Below, piece after piece: positions 35,411 through 46,811 of a DNA stretch of 64,000 bases. The first letter of the stretch is position 1. Every line of letters begins with the position of its first letter. This DNA comes from Methylobacterium sp. NEAU K (GTDB lineage: Bacteria > Pseudomonadota > Alphaproteobacteria > Rhizobiales > Beijerinckiaceae). Location of the stretch: positions 124,001 through 188,000 of the forward strand of contig NZ_JAUYZJ010000004.1 in NCBI RefSeq assembly GCF_030700285.1. The letters are read 5' to 3'. The notes under the pieces were generated by a model. The model had not been told where the DNA came from and ran no database searches. It worked only from the letters and a program-made list of their open reading frames with translations. The position numbers and the translations under genes are program-made.

Positions 35411-37677
35411 AGCGGCTCGGCCGGCGCGTCCCCGGGCGTGACTTCGGGACCCGACGGTTCGGTCTCCGGCGTGATCGTCGCGCCGGACGTGTCCGGCGTA
35501 TCGCGGTGCGGCGTGGCCGGTGAGTGGGCGGTGGAATGCGGCCGCCACGGTACGGATCGATCGCTGCCGCGGGCGTAGCTCGCCGTGAAACCCGAGCGGG
35601 TGGCCTGCAGTGCGACAGCGCCGTGGGCGGTGAGGACGCGACGGTCGATTAACAGGGGCCCCAGGCAGGTCGGCGGTGCGGCGAGCGCCGTGATCAGCAC
35701 GGCGGCGCGGGTGCAATCCTCCGGGAAGGCGCGCCGGTCGCGGACCAGGGCGACGGCGCGGCCATCCGGCAGGCGCGCGGTGCAGCCCAGTCGGTCGCAG
35801 TGTCCGCCGGCCGAGGTGCCGGTCACTTGATCGGCGCGACGCCCGTCGCCATCCGCCTTCAGCCACTGCTCGAGCACGAAGCGCGAGGGGCTGCCCAGGG
35901 CCCACAGGCGGCCGTCCGCGCCGCGCACGGCGGCACCCCCGCCCTGGCGGTCGACGTAGAGATCGTAGCGTTCCGGTGCCGCCGCCAGACCGAGCCCGAG
36001 CAGGACGGGCGGGAGGGCCAGCCAGCGCAGGCGCGAGGCCGGGAGCGTCGCCAGAAGCAGCCCCATGGCCAGCAGCGTCAGCGCCCCGGTCCCGAAGGCC
36101 GGCATCACGAGGGTTGCCCGATCGAAGCCGGCGATCCACCGGGAGATCGCCAGCATGCCGCCCACCGCCTGCCCCATCAGCCACCAGACCGGCCGGTCGA
36201 GGGCGAAGGGATAGGCCAGGATCCCGATCACCGCCGACGGCATCACGACCAGGGACACGAGGGGCAGGGTCAGGGCGTTGCCGATGAGCCCGAACGGCTG
36301 GATCGTCTGAAAATGGTAGGTGGCGAACGGCGCCGTCGCGACCTGCGCCACCAGGGTCGTCCCCAGGGTGCCGGTGACGGCCGAGAGGCCGGTCCCGAGG
36401 AGCCGCTCGAGCCGCCCCGCCCCCGGGCGCACGAACAGGTGTCCATCGATCAGCCGGGCGCAGGCGATCAGCCCGGCCACAGCCCCGAACGACATCTGGA
36501 AGCTCGGGCCGAGCAGTCCCTCCGGCTCCCGCGCCAGTGCGATCAGCGCGGCGAGCGCGAGGTTGCGCATCGACAGGGCCGGCCGGTCGACCAGGATCGC
36601 TCCGAGCATGATCAGGGTCATGATCAGCGAGCGCTCCGCGGCGATGTCCCAGCCCGAGAACGCGCAGTAGGCGGTCACGCCCATCATCGCGAAGCCGGCC
36701 GCGATTTTCTTGATCGGCCAGAACAGCGCGCAGTACGGCACCAGGGCCAGCAGCGCCCGCACCAGCCAGAACACCACGCCGGCGGCCAGCACCATGTGCA
36801 GGCCCGAGATCGAGACCACGTGATAGATGCCTGCGGCGCGCAGCGCATCGTTGGTCGCCGGGCCGATCAGTCCGCGCTTGCCCGTCACCAGGGCCGCTGC
36901 GACCGCCCCCGCCTGGCCACCCTCCGCCTGCGCGATCCGGCGCGTCAGCGCGTTGCGGGCGTCATCCAGCATAGCGGCGAGCCGCAGCTGCAGGGGCGGC
37001 GGCGCGGGGGGCGCCTGGACGCTCACCGCGCCGACCAGCGAGCCCACGGCGCCGATGCCCTGGAAATAGGCGTCCCGGGCGAAGTCGTAGCCTCCCGGCC
37101 GTGCAGCCTCGGGCGGCGGCAGAAGCCGCGCGGTGGCGGCGACGAAGTCCCCGGGCCGCAGGGGCGGCGCCTTGCGGAACGAGACCCGCACCCGGAGTGG
37201 CCTCACCGCGGGGGCGAGCCCCGCGAAGCTCTCGACCCGGATCACCAGCCGAGCGCCGACCTCGCGCTCGTCCAGCGCTTCGATCATCCCGGTGAGCGGT
37301 CCGATGGTCGTGCGCGCGAGGATCGGTGCTGCCACCTGCGAGACCCGCCAAGTCGCCGCCGCGAAGCCCAGGAAACCGGCCGCCACCGCGAGGGCGAGGG
37401 CCAGGGCCGCCGGCCGCGCGCCCAGGAACGGCACGGTCGCGAGAGCCAGTCCCGCCCCGACAAGGGGGGCGGCCAGAAACGGCGTCCCGTCGGCGGCCGC
37501 GAAGTAGACCAGGATCCCGGTGCCGAACGCCACCGCCAGCCAGGGGAACAGGCGGCGCTGCTCGACCTCACGGGCGAGGCCGCCGGCGACCCGATCGCGG
37601 AGCGCGGGAAGCACCGCGGCGCGCCGGCCGACCAGCGCAAGCGCGCCGCCCGCCAGCCTCGCCCCGATCCGCTGCAT
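35404..37677 (-). CDS. comEC: ComEC/Rec2 family DNA-uptake channel protein
   Basis: ComEC forms the inner-membrane channel for single-stranded DNA during transformation. The 757-residue protein has hydrophobic N-terminal helices and an OB-fold-like soluble region (about 110-230). The Competence domain (about 260-520) carries [28 protein letters not shown] and [11 protein letters not shown]. The C-terminal part shows only a short soluble domain, without the usual full metallo-beta-lactamase motifs, and a Pro/Thr-rich tail. Alphaproteobacteria often keep comEC without proof of competence. It overlaps the 3' end of lexA. Confidence 0.9.
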   Translation of the reverse strand: MQRIGARLAGGALALVGRRAAVLPALRDRVAGGLAREVEQRRLFPWLAVAFGTGILVYFAAADGTPFLAAPLVGAGLALATVPFLGARPAALALALAVAAGFLGFAAATWRVSQVAAPILARTTIGPLTGMIEALDEREVGARLVIRVESFAGLAPAVRPLRVRVSFRKAPPLRPGDFVAATARLLPPPEAARPGGYDFARDAYFQGIGAVGSLVGAVSVQAPPAPPPLQLRLAAMLDDARNALTRRIAQAEGGQAGAVAAALVTGKRGLIGPATNDALRAAGIYHVVSISGLHMVLAAGVVFWLVRALLALVPYCALFWPIKKIAAGFAMMGVTAYCAFSGWDIAAERSLIMTLIMLGAILVDRPALSMRNLALAALIALAREPEGLLGPSFQMSFGAVAGLIACARLIDGHLFVRPGAGRLERLLGTGLSAVTGTLGTTLVAQVATAPFATYHFQTIQPFGLIGNALTLPLVSLVVMPSAVIGILAYPFALDRPVWWLMGQAVGGMLAISRWIAGFDRATLVMPAFGTGALTLLAMGLLLATLPASRLRWLALPPVLLGLGLAAAPERYDLYVDRQGGGAAVRGADGRLWALGSPSRFVLEQWLKADGDGRRADQVTGTSAGGHCDRLGCTARLPDGRAVALVRDRRAFPEDCTRAAVLITALAAPPTCLGPLLIDRRVLTAHGAVALQATRSGFTASYARGSDRSVPWRPHSTAHSPATPHRDTPDTSGATITPETEPSGPEVTPGDAPAEPLQ

Positions 37678-37852
37678 CCGCCGCCGCGCCCCGATCCGCG
37701 CGACTCGTCGCCGCCGGTGCAGGGATTCTTAACGCATCCGGCTACCCGTGCTACAGCCGGCGCTTCGTGCTACGGGCGCCGCTCCGTGCGATGGGCCTGT
37801 CCGCGAGCCTTTCGCCGCCCCGTTGCCTTCCGTCCCCGAACATACCGGCCCG

Positions 37853-39280
37853 ATGTCCTCAGCCGTCGTCACGCGCTTCGCCCCCTCGCCCACCGGCTAC
37901 CTGCATATCGGCGGGGCCCGTACGGCGTTGTTCAACTGGCTTTACGCCCGCCATACCGGCGGCCGGATGCTACTGCGCATCGAGGATACCGACCGGGAGC
38001 GCTCGACCAAGGGGGCGATCGACGCGATCCTCGACGGTCTCTCCTGGCTCGGCCTCGATTGGGACGGGGACGTGGTGTTCCAGTTCGCCCGCGCCGCGCG
38101 CCACCGCGCGGTCGCCGAGGAACTGCTGGCGGCCGGCCGCGCCTACCATTGCTACGCCACGGCCGAGGAACTGGCGCAGATGCGGGAGACCGCCCGGGCC
38201 GAGGGCCGCGCCCCGCGCTACGACGGGCGCTGGCGCGACCGCGACCCGTCCGAGGCGCCGGCCGGGGTCAAGCCGGTGATCCGGCTGCGCGCGCCCACGG
38301 AGGGCGAGACCGTGGTCGACGACGCCGTGCAGGGTCGGGTCACCTGGGCCAACCGCGACCTCGACGACCTCGTGCTGCTGCGCTCGGACGGCACGCCGAC
38401 CTACATGCTCGCCGTTGTGGTGGACGACCACGACATGGGCGTCACCCAGGTCATCCGCGGCGACGACCACCTCACCAACGCCGCGCGCCAGAGCCAGATC
38501 TTCTCGGCGCTCGGCTGGGACATCCCCCGGATGGCCCATATTCCGCTGATCCACGGGGCGGACGGGGCGAAGCTCTCGAAGCGCCACGGGGCGCTCGGCG
38601 TCGAGGCCTATCGCGATCTCGGCTACCTGCCGGCAGCCCTGCGCAACTATCTGGTGCGGCTCGGCTGGAGCCACGGGGACCAGGAGGTATTCTCCACCGA
38701 CGAGATGGTCGCGGCCTTCGATCTCGGGGCGGTCGGGCGCTCGGCCGCCCGGTTCGACTTCGCCAAGCTCGCGAATCTCAACGGCCTCTATATCCGCGGC
38801 AGCGCCGATTCGGACCTCGTCGCGGCGATCGAGACCATCCTGCCGAGCGTCGGCCCTGAGCGCGGCCTCTCGGCGCCGCTCCCGGCCGATCTCAGGGACA
38901 AGCTGACGCTCGCCATGCCGGGCCTCAAGGAGCGGGCGAAGACGCTGATCGAGCTCCTCGACAGCGCCTATTACCTGTACGCGCAGCGCCCGCTGGGCAT
39001 CGACGACAAAGCGCGGGCGCTCCTGTCCGACGAAGGCCGCGCGCGTCTCGCCGACGTGCTCCCGGCGCTCGAAGCGCTGCCCGAGTGGAGCGCGGCGGCG
39101 ACGGAGGGCGCGGTGCGTGGATACGCGGAGGCCGCCGGCTGCAAGCTCGGGCAGGTGGCCCAGCCGCTGCGGGCCGCGCTCACCGGGCGCACCACCTCTC
39201 CGCCCCTGTTCGACGTGATGGCGGTGCTCGGCCGGAGCGAGACCCTCGCCCGCCTCGGTGATCAGGTGCCGCAGGGCTGA
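37853..39280 (+). CDS. gltX: Glutamyl-tRNA synthetase
   Basis: The class I enzyme charges tRNA-Glu (and often tRNA-Gln in alphaproteobacteria, which then use GatCAB). The 475-residue protein has the HIGH-type motif in [21 protein letters not shown] near the N-terminus, [10 protein letters not shown], the KMSKS-type motif in [38 protein letters not shown], and an anticodon-binding C-terminal helical domain. The ATG at 37853 begins the conserved core; the longer in-frame start adds unconserved sequence. It lies between comEC (divergent) and gltA, transcribed with gltA's strand. Confidence 0.95.
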   Translation: MSSAVVTRFAPSPTGYLHIGGARTALFNWLYARHTGGRMLLRIEDTDRERSTKGAIDAILDGLSWLGLDWDGDVVFQFARAARHRAVAEELLAAGRAYHCYATAEELAQMRETARAEGRAPRYDGRWRDRDPSEAPAGVKPVIRLRAPTEGETVVDDAVQGRVTWANRDLDDLVLLRSDGTPTYMLAVVVDDHDMGVTQVIRGDDHLTNAARQSQIFSALGWDIPRMAHIPLIHGADGAKLSKRHGALGVEAYRDLGYLPAALRNYLVRLGWSHGDQEVFSTDEMVAAFDLGAVGRSAARFDFAKLANLNGLYIRGSADSDLVAAIETILPSVGPERGLSAPLPADLRDKLTLAMPGLKERAKTLIELLDSAYYLYAQRPLGIDDKARALLSDEGRARLADVLPALEALPEWSAAATEGAVRGYAEAAGCKLGQVAQPLRAALTGRTTSPPLFDVMAVLGRSETLARLGDQVPQG

Positions 39281-39501
39281 CGGCACGGCCTCCCGGGCGG
39301 GCAGGAACCGCGCGTGCCGGCCCGGATTTCGCTTGGCGATGGGGTCCGGTTGTCACCGACCCCGTTGCTGCTGCAGTGCCGTTTGGGTAACCCATGCGTG
39401 TGAGCACCCGCAGCATAAGGCGGCGTGCTCCGGCCCCGAGGGTCGCCTCGGGCAGCCCGAGGCCGGCATCCGCCACGTCGCCAGAGAAGGGTCCACGATC
39501 C

Positions 39502-40791
39502 ATGAGCGCATCCAGCACCATCACCGTGGACGGCAAGGAGATCGAGCTGCCGGTGAAATCCGGCACGATCGGGCCGGACGTCATCGACATCGGCAAGCTC
39601 TACGCCAAGACCGGCGCCTTCACTTTCGACCCGGGCTTCACCTCGACGGCCTCGTGCGAATCGAAGATCACCTACATCGACGGCGACGAAGGCGTGCTGC
39701 TCTACCGCGGCTACCCGATCGAGCAACTCGCAGAGAAGGGCGACTTCCTCGAGACCTGTTACCTGATGCTGTTCGGCAGCCTGCCGACCGCGGCCCAGAA
39801 GGCCGATTTTGACTACCGGGTCACGCGCCACACCATGGTGCACGACCAGATGAACCGCTTCTTCACGGGCTTTCGGCGCGACGCGCACCCGATGGCCGTG
39901 ATGGTGGCCTCGGTCGGCGCGCTCTCGGCCTTCTACCACGACTCGACCGACATCACGGACGAGAGCCAGCGGATGATCGCGTCGATCCGCATGATCGCCA
40001 AGATGCCGACGCTGGCCGCGATGGCTTATAAGTATTCCATTGGCCAGCCCTTCGTGTACCCGAAGAACGACCTCGACTACACCTCGAATTTTCTGCGGAT
40101 GTGCTACGCGGTGCCGTGCGAGGAGTACGAGGTCAACCCCGTGTTCTCGCGGGCCCTCGACAAGATCTTCATCCTGCACGCCGATCACGAGCAGAACGCC
40201 TCGACCTCGACGGTGCGGCTCGCCGGCTCGTCCGGCGCCAACCCCTTCGCGTGCATCGCGGCCGGCATCGCCTGCCTGTGGGGCCCGGCCCATGGCGGCG
40301 CCAACGAGGCGGCACTGAAGATGCTGATGGAGATTGGCACGCCCGAGAACGTCGGAAAGTACGTCGCCAAGGCCAAGGACAAGAACGACCCGTTCCGCCT
40401 GATGGGCTTCGGCCACCGGGTCTACAAGAACTACGACCCGCGCGCGCGGATCATGCAGAGCACCACCCACCAGGTGCTCAAGGAACTCGGCAAGACCGAG
40501 GATCCGCTGCTGCACGTCGCCATGGAGCTGGAGCAGATCGCCCTCAAGGACGAGTACTTCGTCGAGAAAAAGCTCTACCCGAACATCGATTTTTACTCGG
40601 GCATCACCCTGAAGGCGATGGGCTTCCCGACCGACATGTTCACCGTGCTGTTCGCGGTGGCGCGCACGGTCGGCTGGATCGCGCAATGGGCCGAGATGAT
40701 CGAGGACCCGATGCAGAAGATCGGCCGTCCGCGCCAGCTCTATGTCGGGCCGGCGCAGCGCGACTACGTGCCGGTGGACCAGCGCGGCTGA
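39502..40791 (+). CDS. gltA: Citrate synthase (hexameric, type II)
   Basis: Citrate synthase condenses acetyl-CoA and oxaloacetate at the entry of the TCA cycle. The 429-residue protein has the N-terminal beta-rich region of NADH-regulated type II enzymes, the [10 protein letters not shown] segment, catalytic His in [14 protein letters not shown] (near residue 224), a second His in [23 protein letters not shown], and catalytic Asp in [10 protein letters not shown]. Its stop is close to or overlaps the start of the alkA-like gene. Upstream, the 221-base gap has no recognised operator. Confidence 0.97.
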   Translation: MSASSTITVDGKEIELPVKSGTIGPDVIDIGKLYAKTGAFTFDPGFTSTASCESKITYIDGDEGVLLYRGYPIEQLAEKGDFLETCYLMLFGSLPTAAQKADFDYRVTRHTMVHDQMNRFFTGFRRDAHPMAVMVASVGALSAFYHDSTDITDESQRMIASIRMIAKMPTLAAMAYKYSIGQPFVYPKNDLDYTSNFLRMCYAVPCEEYEVNPVFSRALDKIFILHADHEQNASTSTVRLAGSSGANPFACIAAGIACLWGPAHGGANEAALKMLMEIGTPENVGKYVAKAKDKNDPFRLMGFGHRVYKNYDPRARIMQSTTHQVLKELGKTEDPLLHVAMELEQIALKDEYFVEKKLYPNIDFYSGITLKAMGFPTDMFTVLFAVARTVGWIAQWAEMIEDPMQKIGRPRQLYVGPAQRDYVPVDQRG

Positions 40792-41747
40792 GCCGGGCCA
40801 TCGGAGACGACACGACCCCGGGAACGGCCGACGGGCCGCCCCTCTCGTTTCCGGCGACGCCGGGCGTCACGTTCCGCCTTCCCTGCCGGCTGCCCTACGA
40901 TTGGGCGGCGATCCGCGCCTTCCTGGTCAAGCGCGCGATCCCCGGCGTCGAGGCGGCTGATCCCGGCGGCCGGGCCTATGCGCGCACGGTTAGCCTCGCG
41001 GGCCGGCCCGGCATCCTGGCGGTCGAGCCCGGCGGCGACGGCCTGCGCGTCGCGCTCTACGGGCTCGATCCGGGCTGCGCCCGGGAGGTGGCGGAGCGCC
41101 TCCGCCGCCTGTTCGACTGCGACGCCGACCCGGCCGCAATCGCGGCCTGCCTGTCCGGGGAGCCGGCGCTGGCCGGCCTGGTGGCGCAGAGACCCGGATT
41201 GCGGCTGCCGGGGGCCTGGGATCCGTTCGAGACCGCTTGCCGGGCGATCCTCGGCCAACAGGTCTCGGTGGCGGCCGCGATCCGGCTCGCCGGACGGCTG
41301 GTCGCGGCGTTCGGCACCAGGCTGGCGGAGCCGGTCGGCGGCCTGACACACGTCTTTCCCGCTCCCGCGGCGCTGGTCGAGGCGGATGTGTCCCTGGCGC
41401 TGAACATGCCACGTTCCCGCGGCGCGGCGATCCAGGCGATGGCGGCCGCCGCCCTCGCCGACCCGGATCTGTTCGCCCCGGCCGCCACCTTGGAGGCCGC
41501 GGTCCTGCGGTTCACCGCGATCCGCGGGATCGGGCCGTGGACGGCGCAGTACATCGCCATGCGGGCGCTCAAGCTGCCCGACGCCCTGCCGGTAGGCGAT
41601 GTCGGCCTGCTGCGGGCGCTCGATGTCGGCGCTGGCCGCCCGAGCCCCGCGGCGCTGCTCGCCCGAGCGGAGGCGTGGCGCCCGTACCGGGCCTACGCGG
41701 CTCAGCACCTCTGGACGGCGGACGAGGCGGCGGCGCGCACCTGGTGA
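40788..41747 (+). CDS. alkA: DNA-3-methyladenine glycosylase II-like (AlkA)
   Basis: AlkA removes alkylated bases from DNA. The protein has an AlkA_N domain ([28 protein letters not shown] at about residues 30-55), a helix-hairpin-helix ([18 protein letters not shown]) and the catalytic Asp in PVGDVGLL. It is about 319 residues if started at CTG 40788, which overlaps the gltA stop codon in a CTGA. No ATG, GTG or TTG lies between gltA and the domain, and the nearest in-frame ATG (40686) would sit 105 bases inside gltA. The start is therefore uncertain. Alkylation repair is useful in a methylotroph, but there is no Ada box visible. Confidence 0.85.
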   Translation: MSRAIGDDTTPGTADGPPLSFPATPGVTFRLPCRLPYDWAAIRAFLVKRAIPGVEAADPGGRAYARTVSLAGRPGILAVEPGGDGLRVALYGLDPGCAREVAERLRRLFDCDADPAAIAACLSGEPALAGLVAQRPGLRLPGAWDPFETACRAILGQQVSVAAAIRLAGRLVAAFGTRLAEPVGGLTHVFPAPAALVEADVSLALNMPRSRGAAIQAMAAAALADPDLFAPAATLEAAVLRFTAIRGIGPWTAQYIAMRALKLPDALPVGDVGLLRALDVGAGRPSPAALLARAEAWRPYRAYAAQHLWTADEAAARTW

Positions 41748-42008
41748 TCCGAGCGATTCTCACCGAGCCTCGCCGATCCCGCGCGACGACCCGTCTTCCG
41801 CGGGCTTGGTCATCGTTCATGCGTCAGAGACCATCGCGGGGTCGGGGATCGATCTCATTCCCGAGACAGCCCAGATGCTCCGCCTCCTCGCGGTCCCAGC
41901 CGGCGGCGCCGCGTCGGCCTTCGGCGCGCTCCGGCTCAGCCGCCGCGCGCTGACGGTGCGGGCGCCCGGACCACGACCGCAGCTACGGTCCGGCCCGGGC
42001 AGCATCCG

Positions 42009-44255
42009 TCAGCGCCCGAACCGCTCGAATTTCGGGAAGCTGCGCGCCATCATCAGACCAACTTCCGCGCGGTGCCCGAGCCACTTCTCGAGAACCGACG
42101 CGTTGGCAAGCCGCCCCTCCGTCGAGCCATCCTGCCAGGGCAGGCCGTCCGCCATCCGGAAGACGTGCGCGTCGCTGAGCCGGCCGCCGCGGCATCGCTG
42201 GAGCCGGACGCCCTTGCCGCGGGCGAGTTCGGCCACTTCCGAGATCGGGAAGATCAGCAGCAGCTTCTCCGTGTTCACCACCGCGACGTGATCGCCGTCA
42301 GCAGGCACGAGCACGACCGCCGTCGCGTCGCCGTCCAAGCCCAGCACGCCTTTGCCCTTGCGGGTGTTGGCCACCAGGGCGTCGGACGGCGCCACGAAGC
42401 CGCGTCCGTCCGAGCCGGCGATGAGCAGCTTGGTCTCGGGTCGGTAGGGCAGAGCGGCCACCACCTCGGTGCCGTCGTCGAGATCGACCATCAGCCGCAC
42501 CGGATCGCCGAAGCCGCGGCCGCCCGGCAGCTTCGAGGCCTCGATGGTGAATACCTTGCCGTTCGAGGCGAGCAGCAGGATCTTCGCGGTGGTCTCGCTC
42601 GGGAAGGCGATCTTCAGGGTGTCGTCGCCCTTGAACGCCACCCCCGAGAGGTCGGCGACGTGGCCCTTGAGGGCCCGGATCCAGCCCTTGTTGGAGACGA
42701 TCACGGTGATCGGCTCGCGCTCGACCAGAGCCGCCGTGAAGTCGATGCCGCCCACATCCGGCGGGCTGGCGAGCGTCGTACGGCGCTTGCCCAGCTTGGT
42801 CTCGGGCCCGAAGGTCTTCTTCACGGCGCGGATCTGCGCCTGGATCGCCTTCCACTGCGCCGGCTCGGAGGCGAGCAGCGCGTCGATCTCGGCTTTCTCG
42901 GCAGTGAGCGCGTCGAACTCGCGCTTCAGCTCCATCTCCTCCAGCTTGCGCAAGGAGCGCAGGCGGGTGTCGAGGATCGCGTTGGCCTGGATCTCAGTCA
43001 GTTCGAACCGGGCCATGAGGGCGGCCTTCGGCTCGTCCTCCTCGCGGATGATGCGGATCACCTCGTCGAGGTCGAGATAGACGATGAGCAGGCCGCCGAG
43101 GATCTCCAGGCGGCGGTCGATCTGCCCGAGGCGGTGACGCGAGCGGCGCTGGAGCACCACGCGGCGGTGGTCGATCCATTCCCGCAGGCACTCGGCGAGC
43201 CCGATCACCCTCGGCACGAGGCCGCCGACCAGGACGTTGAGGTTGAGCGGGATACGGGCTTCGAGTTCCGTCAGCCGGAACAGGGATTCCATCAGGATGA
43301 CGGGATCCACCGTGCGCGAGCGCGGCTCCAGCACGACGCGCACGTCCTCGGCCGATTCGTCGCGCACGTCGGCGAGCAACGGCAGCTTCTTCTCCTGGAG
43401 GAGCTCGGCCATCTTCTCGATCAGCCGGCCTTTCGGGATGCCGTAGGGGATCTCGGTGACGACGATGTTCCAGGTGCCGCGGCCGAGATCTTCCTTGGTC
43501 CAGCGGGCCCGGACCCGGAAGGCGCCCCGGCCGGTGCGGTAGGCCTCGGCGATCGACTCGGCCGAATCGACCAGGATACCGCCGGTGGGGAAATCCGGCC
43601 CCTGGACGAAGCTGTTGAGCTGGGCCGAGGTCGCTCCCGGGTGGCTGATCAGGTAGAGCGCCGCGTCGCAGAGTTCGGCCGCGTTGTGCGGCGGGATCGA
43701 GGTCGCCATGCCGACCGCGATGCCCTGGCTGCCGTTGGCCAAGAGGTTCGGGAAGGCGGCCGGCAGCACCACCGGCTCCTCCTTCTCGCCGTTGTAGGAG
43801 GGGCGGAAATCGACCGTGTCCTCGTCGATCCCGTCGAGGAGCAGCCGGGCGACCTCGGTGAGCCGCGCCTCGGTGTAGCGGTAGGCGGCCGGGCCATCGC
43901 CGTCGATGTTGCCGAAATTGCCCTGGCCGTCGACCAGCGGATAGCGCTGCGCGAAGTCCTGCGAGAGCCGCACCAGCGCGTCGTAGATCGCCTGGTCGCC
44001 GTGCGGGTGGAAATCGCCCATCACGTCGCCGACGATCTTGGCGCATTTCTTGTGCGCGGTGTTCGGGTCGAGGCGCAGCAGCCGCATCCCATAGAGGATG
44101 CGTCTGTGCACGGGCTTCAGCCCGTCGCGGGCATCCGGCAGCGCCCGATGCATGATCGTGGAGAGCGCATAGGCGAGGTAGCGCTCTTCCAGCGCGGATT
44201 TCAGCTCGACGCTCTCGATCCCGTCGCCGGACGGCGGCTCGAAGGGCTGGCCCAT
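42009..44255 (-). CDS. parC: DNA topoisomerase IV subunit A
   Basis: ParC is the cleaving subunit of topoisomerase IV, which decatenates daughter chromosomes. The 748-residue protein has the winged-helix region with [19 protein letters not shown], the catalytic Tyr in [11 protein letters not shown] (near residue 130), the [17 protein letters not shown] segment and a six-bladed beta-pinwheel C-terminal domain that is shorter than that of gyrase A and lacks the GyrA box, supporting parC over gyrA. An exact LexA box lies 236 bases upstream. A palindromic repeat lies between the box and the start. Confidence 0.95.
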   Translation of the reverse strand: MGQPFEPPSGDGIESVELKSALEERYLAYALSTIMHRALPDARDGLKPVHRRILYGMRLLRLDPNTAHKKCAKIVGDVMGDFHPHGDQAIYDALVRLSQDFAQRYPLVDGQGNFGNIDGDGPAAYRYTEARLTEVARLLLDGIDEDTVDFRPSYNGEKEEPVVLPAAFPNLLANGSQGIAVGMATSIPPHNAAELCDAALYLISHPGATSAQLNSFVQGPDFPTGGILVDSAESIAEAYRTGRGAFRVRARWTKEDLGRGTWNIVVTEIPYGIPKGRLIEKMAELLQEKKLPLLADVRDESAEDVRVVLEPRSRTVDPVILMESLFRLTELEARIPLNLNVLVGGLVPRVIGLAECLREWIDHRRVVLQRRSRHRLGQIDRRLEILGGLLIVYLDLDEVIRIIREEDEPKAALMARFELTEIQANAILDTRLRSLRKLEEMELKREFDALTAEKAEIDALLASEPAQWKAIQAQIRAVKKTFGPETKLGKRRTTLASPPDVGGIDFTAALVEREPITVIVSNKGWIRALKGHVADLSGVAFKGDDTLKIAFPSETTAKILLLASNGKVFTIEASKLPGGRGFGDPVRLMVDLDDGTEVVAALPYRPETKLLIAGSDGRGFVAPSDALVANTRKGKGVLGLDGDATAVVLVPADGDHVAVVNTEKLLLIFPISEVAELARGKGVRLQRCRGGRLSDAHVFRMADGLPWQDGSTEGRLANASVLEKWLGHRAEVGLMMARSFPKFERFGR

Positions 44256-44336
44256 GACGGCTCCTGTCTCAGGGCGGGGCCGCCGACCGGCAGCGCCGCC
44301 TCATTGGCGGTCCGTCAGTCCGAGGCGCCGCAGGCG

Positions 44337-44419
44337 AGCCCGGAATCCGAAAGCCGCCGACCGCGCCGGATCAGACGGACGTATCCTGCCGGTCGGCGCA
44401 CGCTTCTGGATTCCGGGCT
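44337..44419. repeat. Palindromic repeat between parC and recO
   Basis: AGCCCGGAATCC (44337-44348) and GGATTCCGGGCT (44408-44419) are exact complements 59 bases apart. Such inverted GGATTCCGGGCT elements are frequent in Rhizobiales intergenic DNA. The element sits in the 251-base gap upstream of parC. Confidence 0.65.
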
Positions 44420-44490
44420 CCGCTGCGCGGCCCCGGATGACGGGATTGGCATCCACCGGGCTGAGCCACATTCAAGCCCGGCGATGTTTA

Positions 44491-44505
44491 GAACATAACG
44501 CGAAC
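44491..44505 (-). promoter_or_regulatory. LexA (SOS) box between recO and parC
   Basis: GAAC-ATAACGC-GAAC matches the alphaproteobacterial box on the minus strand exactly. It is directly after the recO stop and 236 bases before parC, unusually far from a start, with a palindromic repeat between. It could regulate parC if a promoter lies next to it, or be fortuitous. Confidence 0.6.
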
Positions 44506-44506
44506 A

Positions 44507-45226
44507 TTACCCGGCCTCACGGCCGAGCGCAACGAATCGCGCCCGCTCCTCCGGCATGCCGAGGCCGCGCGGACCCCAGACGTGCCTGTCGAGGAAGTAC
44601 CCCGTCAAGGTAAACCCTTGCGCAACGCCGTCCGGGCCGGGGGATCCACCCGCGTGCAGGAAGCTCGGCAGCGCCAGCAGGCGATCGCGAAATGGCTCGC
44701 CCGCGGAGGCGCTGACCGCGCGCCCGGTCTTGGGCGACACGTAGGCCAGGGCGTCGTTGCCCCCGGTGGCGGCGCAGGCGGTCAGGTCTAGGCCGAAGCC
44801 GAGTTCCGACAGGATCGCCAGCTCGAACCGTACCATCAAGGGCGGCGCGACGGCCGGATCGTCCAGGTGCTCAACCAGCACGCCGGCCGCCTCGTAGAGC
44901 GCCGGATGTGGATCGCGCTCGGGTAGGAGCCGCAGCAGGGCCGCCATGTGGCTGAGCCCGTAGAGGGCGAGGCTTGAACCGATCATCCGCGAGACCTGCG
45001 AGTCGAGCGGCTCCACCGCATAGGCGCCGAGGCCCTCGTCGAGGCGCGCCCGCCAGGTCAGCCGCACCCGGTTGCCGGGCTGGAGCACCGGCTGCATCCG
45101 GCGCGAGCGCCCACCATGCACGAGACCGAGATGGCGCCCGTGACCCTGGGTCATCGCCTCCAGGATGACGCCGCTCTCGCCGTGTCGACGCAGGCCGAGC
45201 ACCAGGGCGTCGTCGGTCCATTGCAT
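44507..45226 (-). CDS. recO: DNA repair protein RecO
   Basis: RecO helps load RecA onto SSB-coated gaps (RecFOR pathway). The 239-residue protein has an N-terminal OB fold ([39 protein letters not shown]), a helical middle ([28 protein letters not shown]) and the C-terminal zinc-type region ([30 protein letters not shown]), in which only one Cys remains, so zinc is probably not bound. Alphaproteobacterial RecO often lacks the full CxxC pairs. Confidence 0.95.
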   Translation of the reverse strand: MQWTDDALVLGLRRHGESGVILEAMTQGHGRHLGLVHGGRSRRMQPVLQPGNRVRLTWRARLDEGLGAYAVEPLDSQVSRMIGSSLALYGLSHMAALLRLLPERDPHPALYEAAGVLVEHLDDPAVAPPLMVRFELAILSELGFGLDLTACAATGGNDALAYVSPKTGRAVSASAGEPFRDRLLALPSFLHAGGSPGPDGVAQGFTLTGYFLDRHVWGPRGLGMPEERARFVALGREAG

Positions 45227-45372
45227 GCGGGTTCACGTCACCGGCGGGAGTGGTGCGCAACGCGACGCCCGCGCTCCGCTTCGATCCCCCGCATATAAGG
45301 GCTCCGGGGCCGCGGCGCCGCCTTTGCGTGCCTGCCGGGCGACGGTAGCTTGGCCGGGAAGGAATCACCTGC

Positions 45373-45774
45373 ATGCGTCGCGCCGCCCTGGTTCTTGTCC
45401 TGGCCCTCGCCAACGCCGGCGCACAGGCCGCCCCCAGGACGGCGAAGAGGGCCGCCGCCTTTGAGGCGCCATCCCCGGCCCTGAAAGAACGGATCGCCGC
45501 GCTCGCCCTGAAACAGGTCGATTTCGGCGCAGTGTCGCTGCTGCCGGTGCGGTTCGAGGGCAGCCGGCTCGCGGGGCCGATCGAGGATGGGGGCCGGACA
45601 CTCTATTGCGTGTCGAGCCGTATGAGCGGCCGGACCTTCGGCAAGCCTGAGCGGCCCAAGGCGGTGATGCGCCATCAGGCCGACCGACTGGAGGTGATCG
45701 ACGACGAGGAGGTTTGCGCCGGCCACCGCAGCCAGCCCTTCCCCGAGCTGGACGCCCTCGGAAACGCCCGGTGA
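45373..45774 (+). CDS. Hypothetical secreted protein
   Basis: The 133-residue protein has a signal peptide (MRRAALVLVLALANAGAQA) and a mature domain with segments QVDFGAVSLLPVRFEGSRLAGPI, RTLYCVSSRMSG and DDEEVCAGH, with two cysteines. No known family is recognised. The ATG at 45373 follows AAGGAA. The chaC gene begins 20 bases downstream, so the two may be cotranscribed. Confidence 0.72.
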   Translation: MRRAALVLVLALANAGAQAAPRTAKRAAAFEAPSPALKERIAALALKQVDFGAVSLLPVRFEGSRLAGPIEDGGRTLYCVSSRMSGRTFGKPERPKAVMRHQADRLEVIDDEEVCAGHRSQPFPELDALGNAR

Positions 45775-45793
45775 GGCAGCCGCGTTGACGGCC

Positions 45794-46489
45794 ATGGCCT
45801 CCCTGCCCACGCGCACCCTCGATCTCAACCTCGACCTGATCGCCCGCGCCCATTCCGTCCCTGTGCCCGACGACCCGGGTGGCCTCGCGGTGATGTCCGA
45901 CGCGGAACTGCGCCCGGGCCTCGAGGAGATCGTCGCGGGTCGCGAGGGCAGCGACCTCTGGGTCTTCGCCTACGGCTCGCTGATGTGGCGGCCGGAATTC
46001 CCGGTGGCCGAACGCCGGATCGGCACGGTGCGCGGCTTCCACCGCCGCTTCTGCCTGCTCCAGCGCCGGTTCCGCGGCACGCCCGAGCGGCCGGGCTTCG
46101 TCCTGGCGCTCGATCGCGGCGGCCTGTGCCGGGGCGTCGCGTTCCGCCTTCCGGACGCCGAGATCCGCGCGGCGCTGATGCCGGTCTGGCGGCGCGAGAT
46201 GCGCGGCCGGGGCTATGTCGCCCGCTGGCTGCCGGTGGCGACCCAGGCCGGGAGCGTCCCGGCATTGACCTTCCTGGCCAATCGCGCCAGCGACCGCTAC
46301 GCCGGCCGCCTTTCGGATGCCGAGATCGCCGACAAGATCGCCGCCGCCTGCGGGCATGCCGGCCCGAGCGCCGAGTATCTGTTCCGGACCGTCGAGGCCT
46401 GCGAGCGGCTCGGCATCCGCGACCGGCACCTCTGGAGCCTCCAGGCCCTGGTGGCGGCACGGCTCAGGGCCTGCGCGGCGGAAGCGTGA
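45794..46489 (+). CDS. chaC: Gamma-glutamylcyclotransferase, ChaC family (glutathione-specific)
   Basis: ChaC enzymes split glutathione into 5-oxoproline and Cys-Gly. The 231-residue protein has the substrate loop VFAYGSLMWRPEF (near residue 57), RIGTVRGFHRRFCLLQRRFRGTPERPG, and the catalytic Glu-bearing region around MRGRGYVARWLPV; a C-terminal helical part follows. In methylotrophs glutathione participates in formaldehyde handling and redox balance, but no regulator or partner is adjacent. The ATG at 45794 is preferred to a TTG three codons earlier. E. coli chaC was named for a cation transport operon; that link does not apply here. Confidence 0.92.
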   Translation: MASLPTRTLDLNLDLIARAHSVPVPDDPGGLAVMSDAELRPGLEEIVAGREGSDLWVFAYGSLMWRPEFPVAERRIGTVRGFHRRFCLLQRRFRGTPERPGFVLALDRGGLCRGVAFRLPDAEIRAALMPVWRREMRGRGYVARWLPVATQAGSVPALTFLANRASDRYAGRLSDAEIADKIAAACGHAGPSAEYLFRTVEACERLGIRDRHLWSLQALVAARLRACAAEA

Positions 46490-46492
46490 GGC

Positions 46493-46636
46493 TCAGGCCC
46501 AGGCACGCTTCATGGCGATGACGACGCGCCCGCCCGCGTGCTCCGCGTCCGGATTGCGCGGCTCGCGGATGCCGGGCGCACGCCCGGTGGTGACGTAGAC
46601 CACGAGGGTGAGGACGAGCAGGATTTTCGTGCGCAT
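46493..46636 (-). CDS. Small hypothetical secreted or membrane peptide (47 residues)
   Basis: A 47-residue frame begins MRTKILLVLTLVVYVTTG, a plausible signal or anchor segment, followed by a polar tail (APGIREPRNPDAEHAGGRVVIAMKRAWA). No strong ribosome-binding site is evident and no family is recognised, so it may not be a real gene. It is convergent with chaC, with 3 bases between the stop codons. Confidence 0.35.
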   Translation of the reverse strand: MRTKILLVLTLVVYVTTGRAPGIREPRNPDAEHAGGRVVIAMKRAWA

Positions 46637-46811
46637 CGCGACGCTCAAGCTTGAGCGCCGGTGCATAAGATCGATCGGTTTTTATGGAGTTGTGGCAGCG
46701 CACATGAGTTCCGGTGCGGTGCACATCCTGCGATCAGGGTGAACGAAGGGTTGCGGAGACGCCGCGATCGTCTATGCCGCCGCCCCGGGATTTCCACAGG
46801 GGGAGGACAGG

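Noticed and set aside
35800..38859. Open frame of about 1000 codons opposite comEC and across gltX
   Set aside because: Same high-GC effect; it crosses two unrelated genes and has no domain pattern.
42072..44498. Long frame antisense to parC
   Set aside because: Mirror of the parC coding sequence with hydrophilic low-complexity translation.
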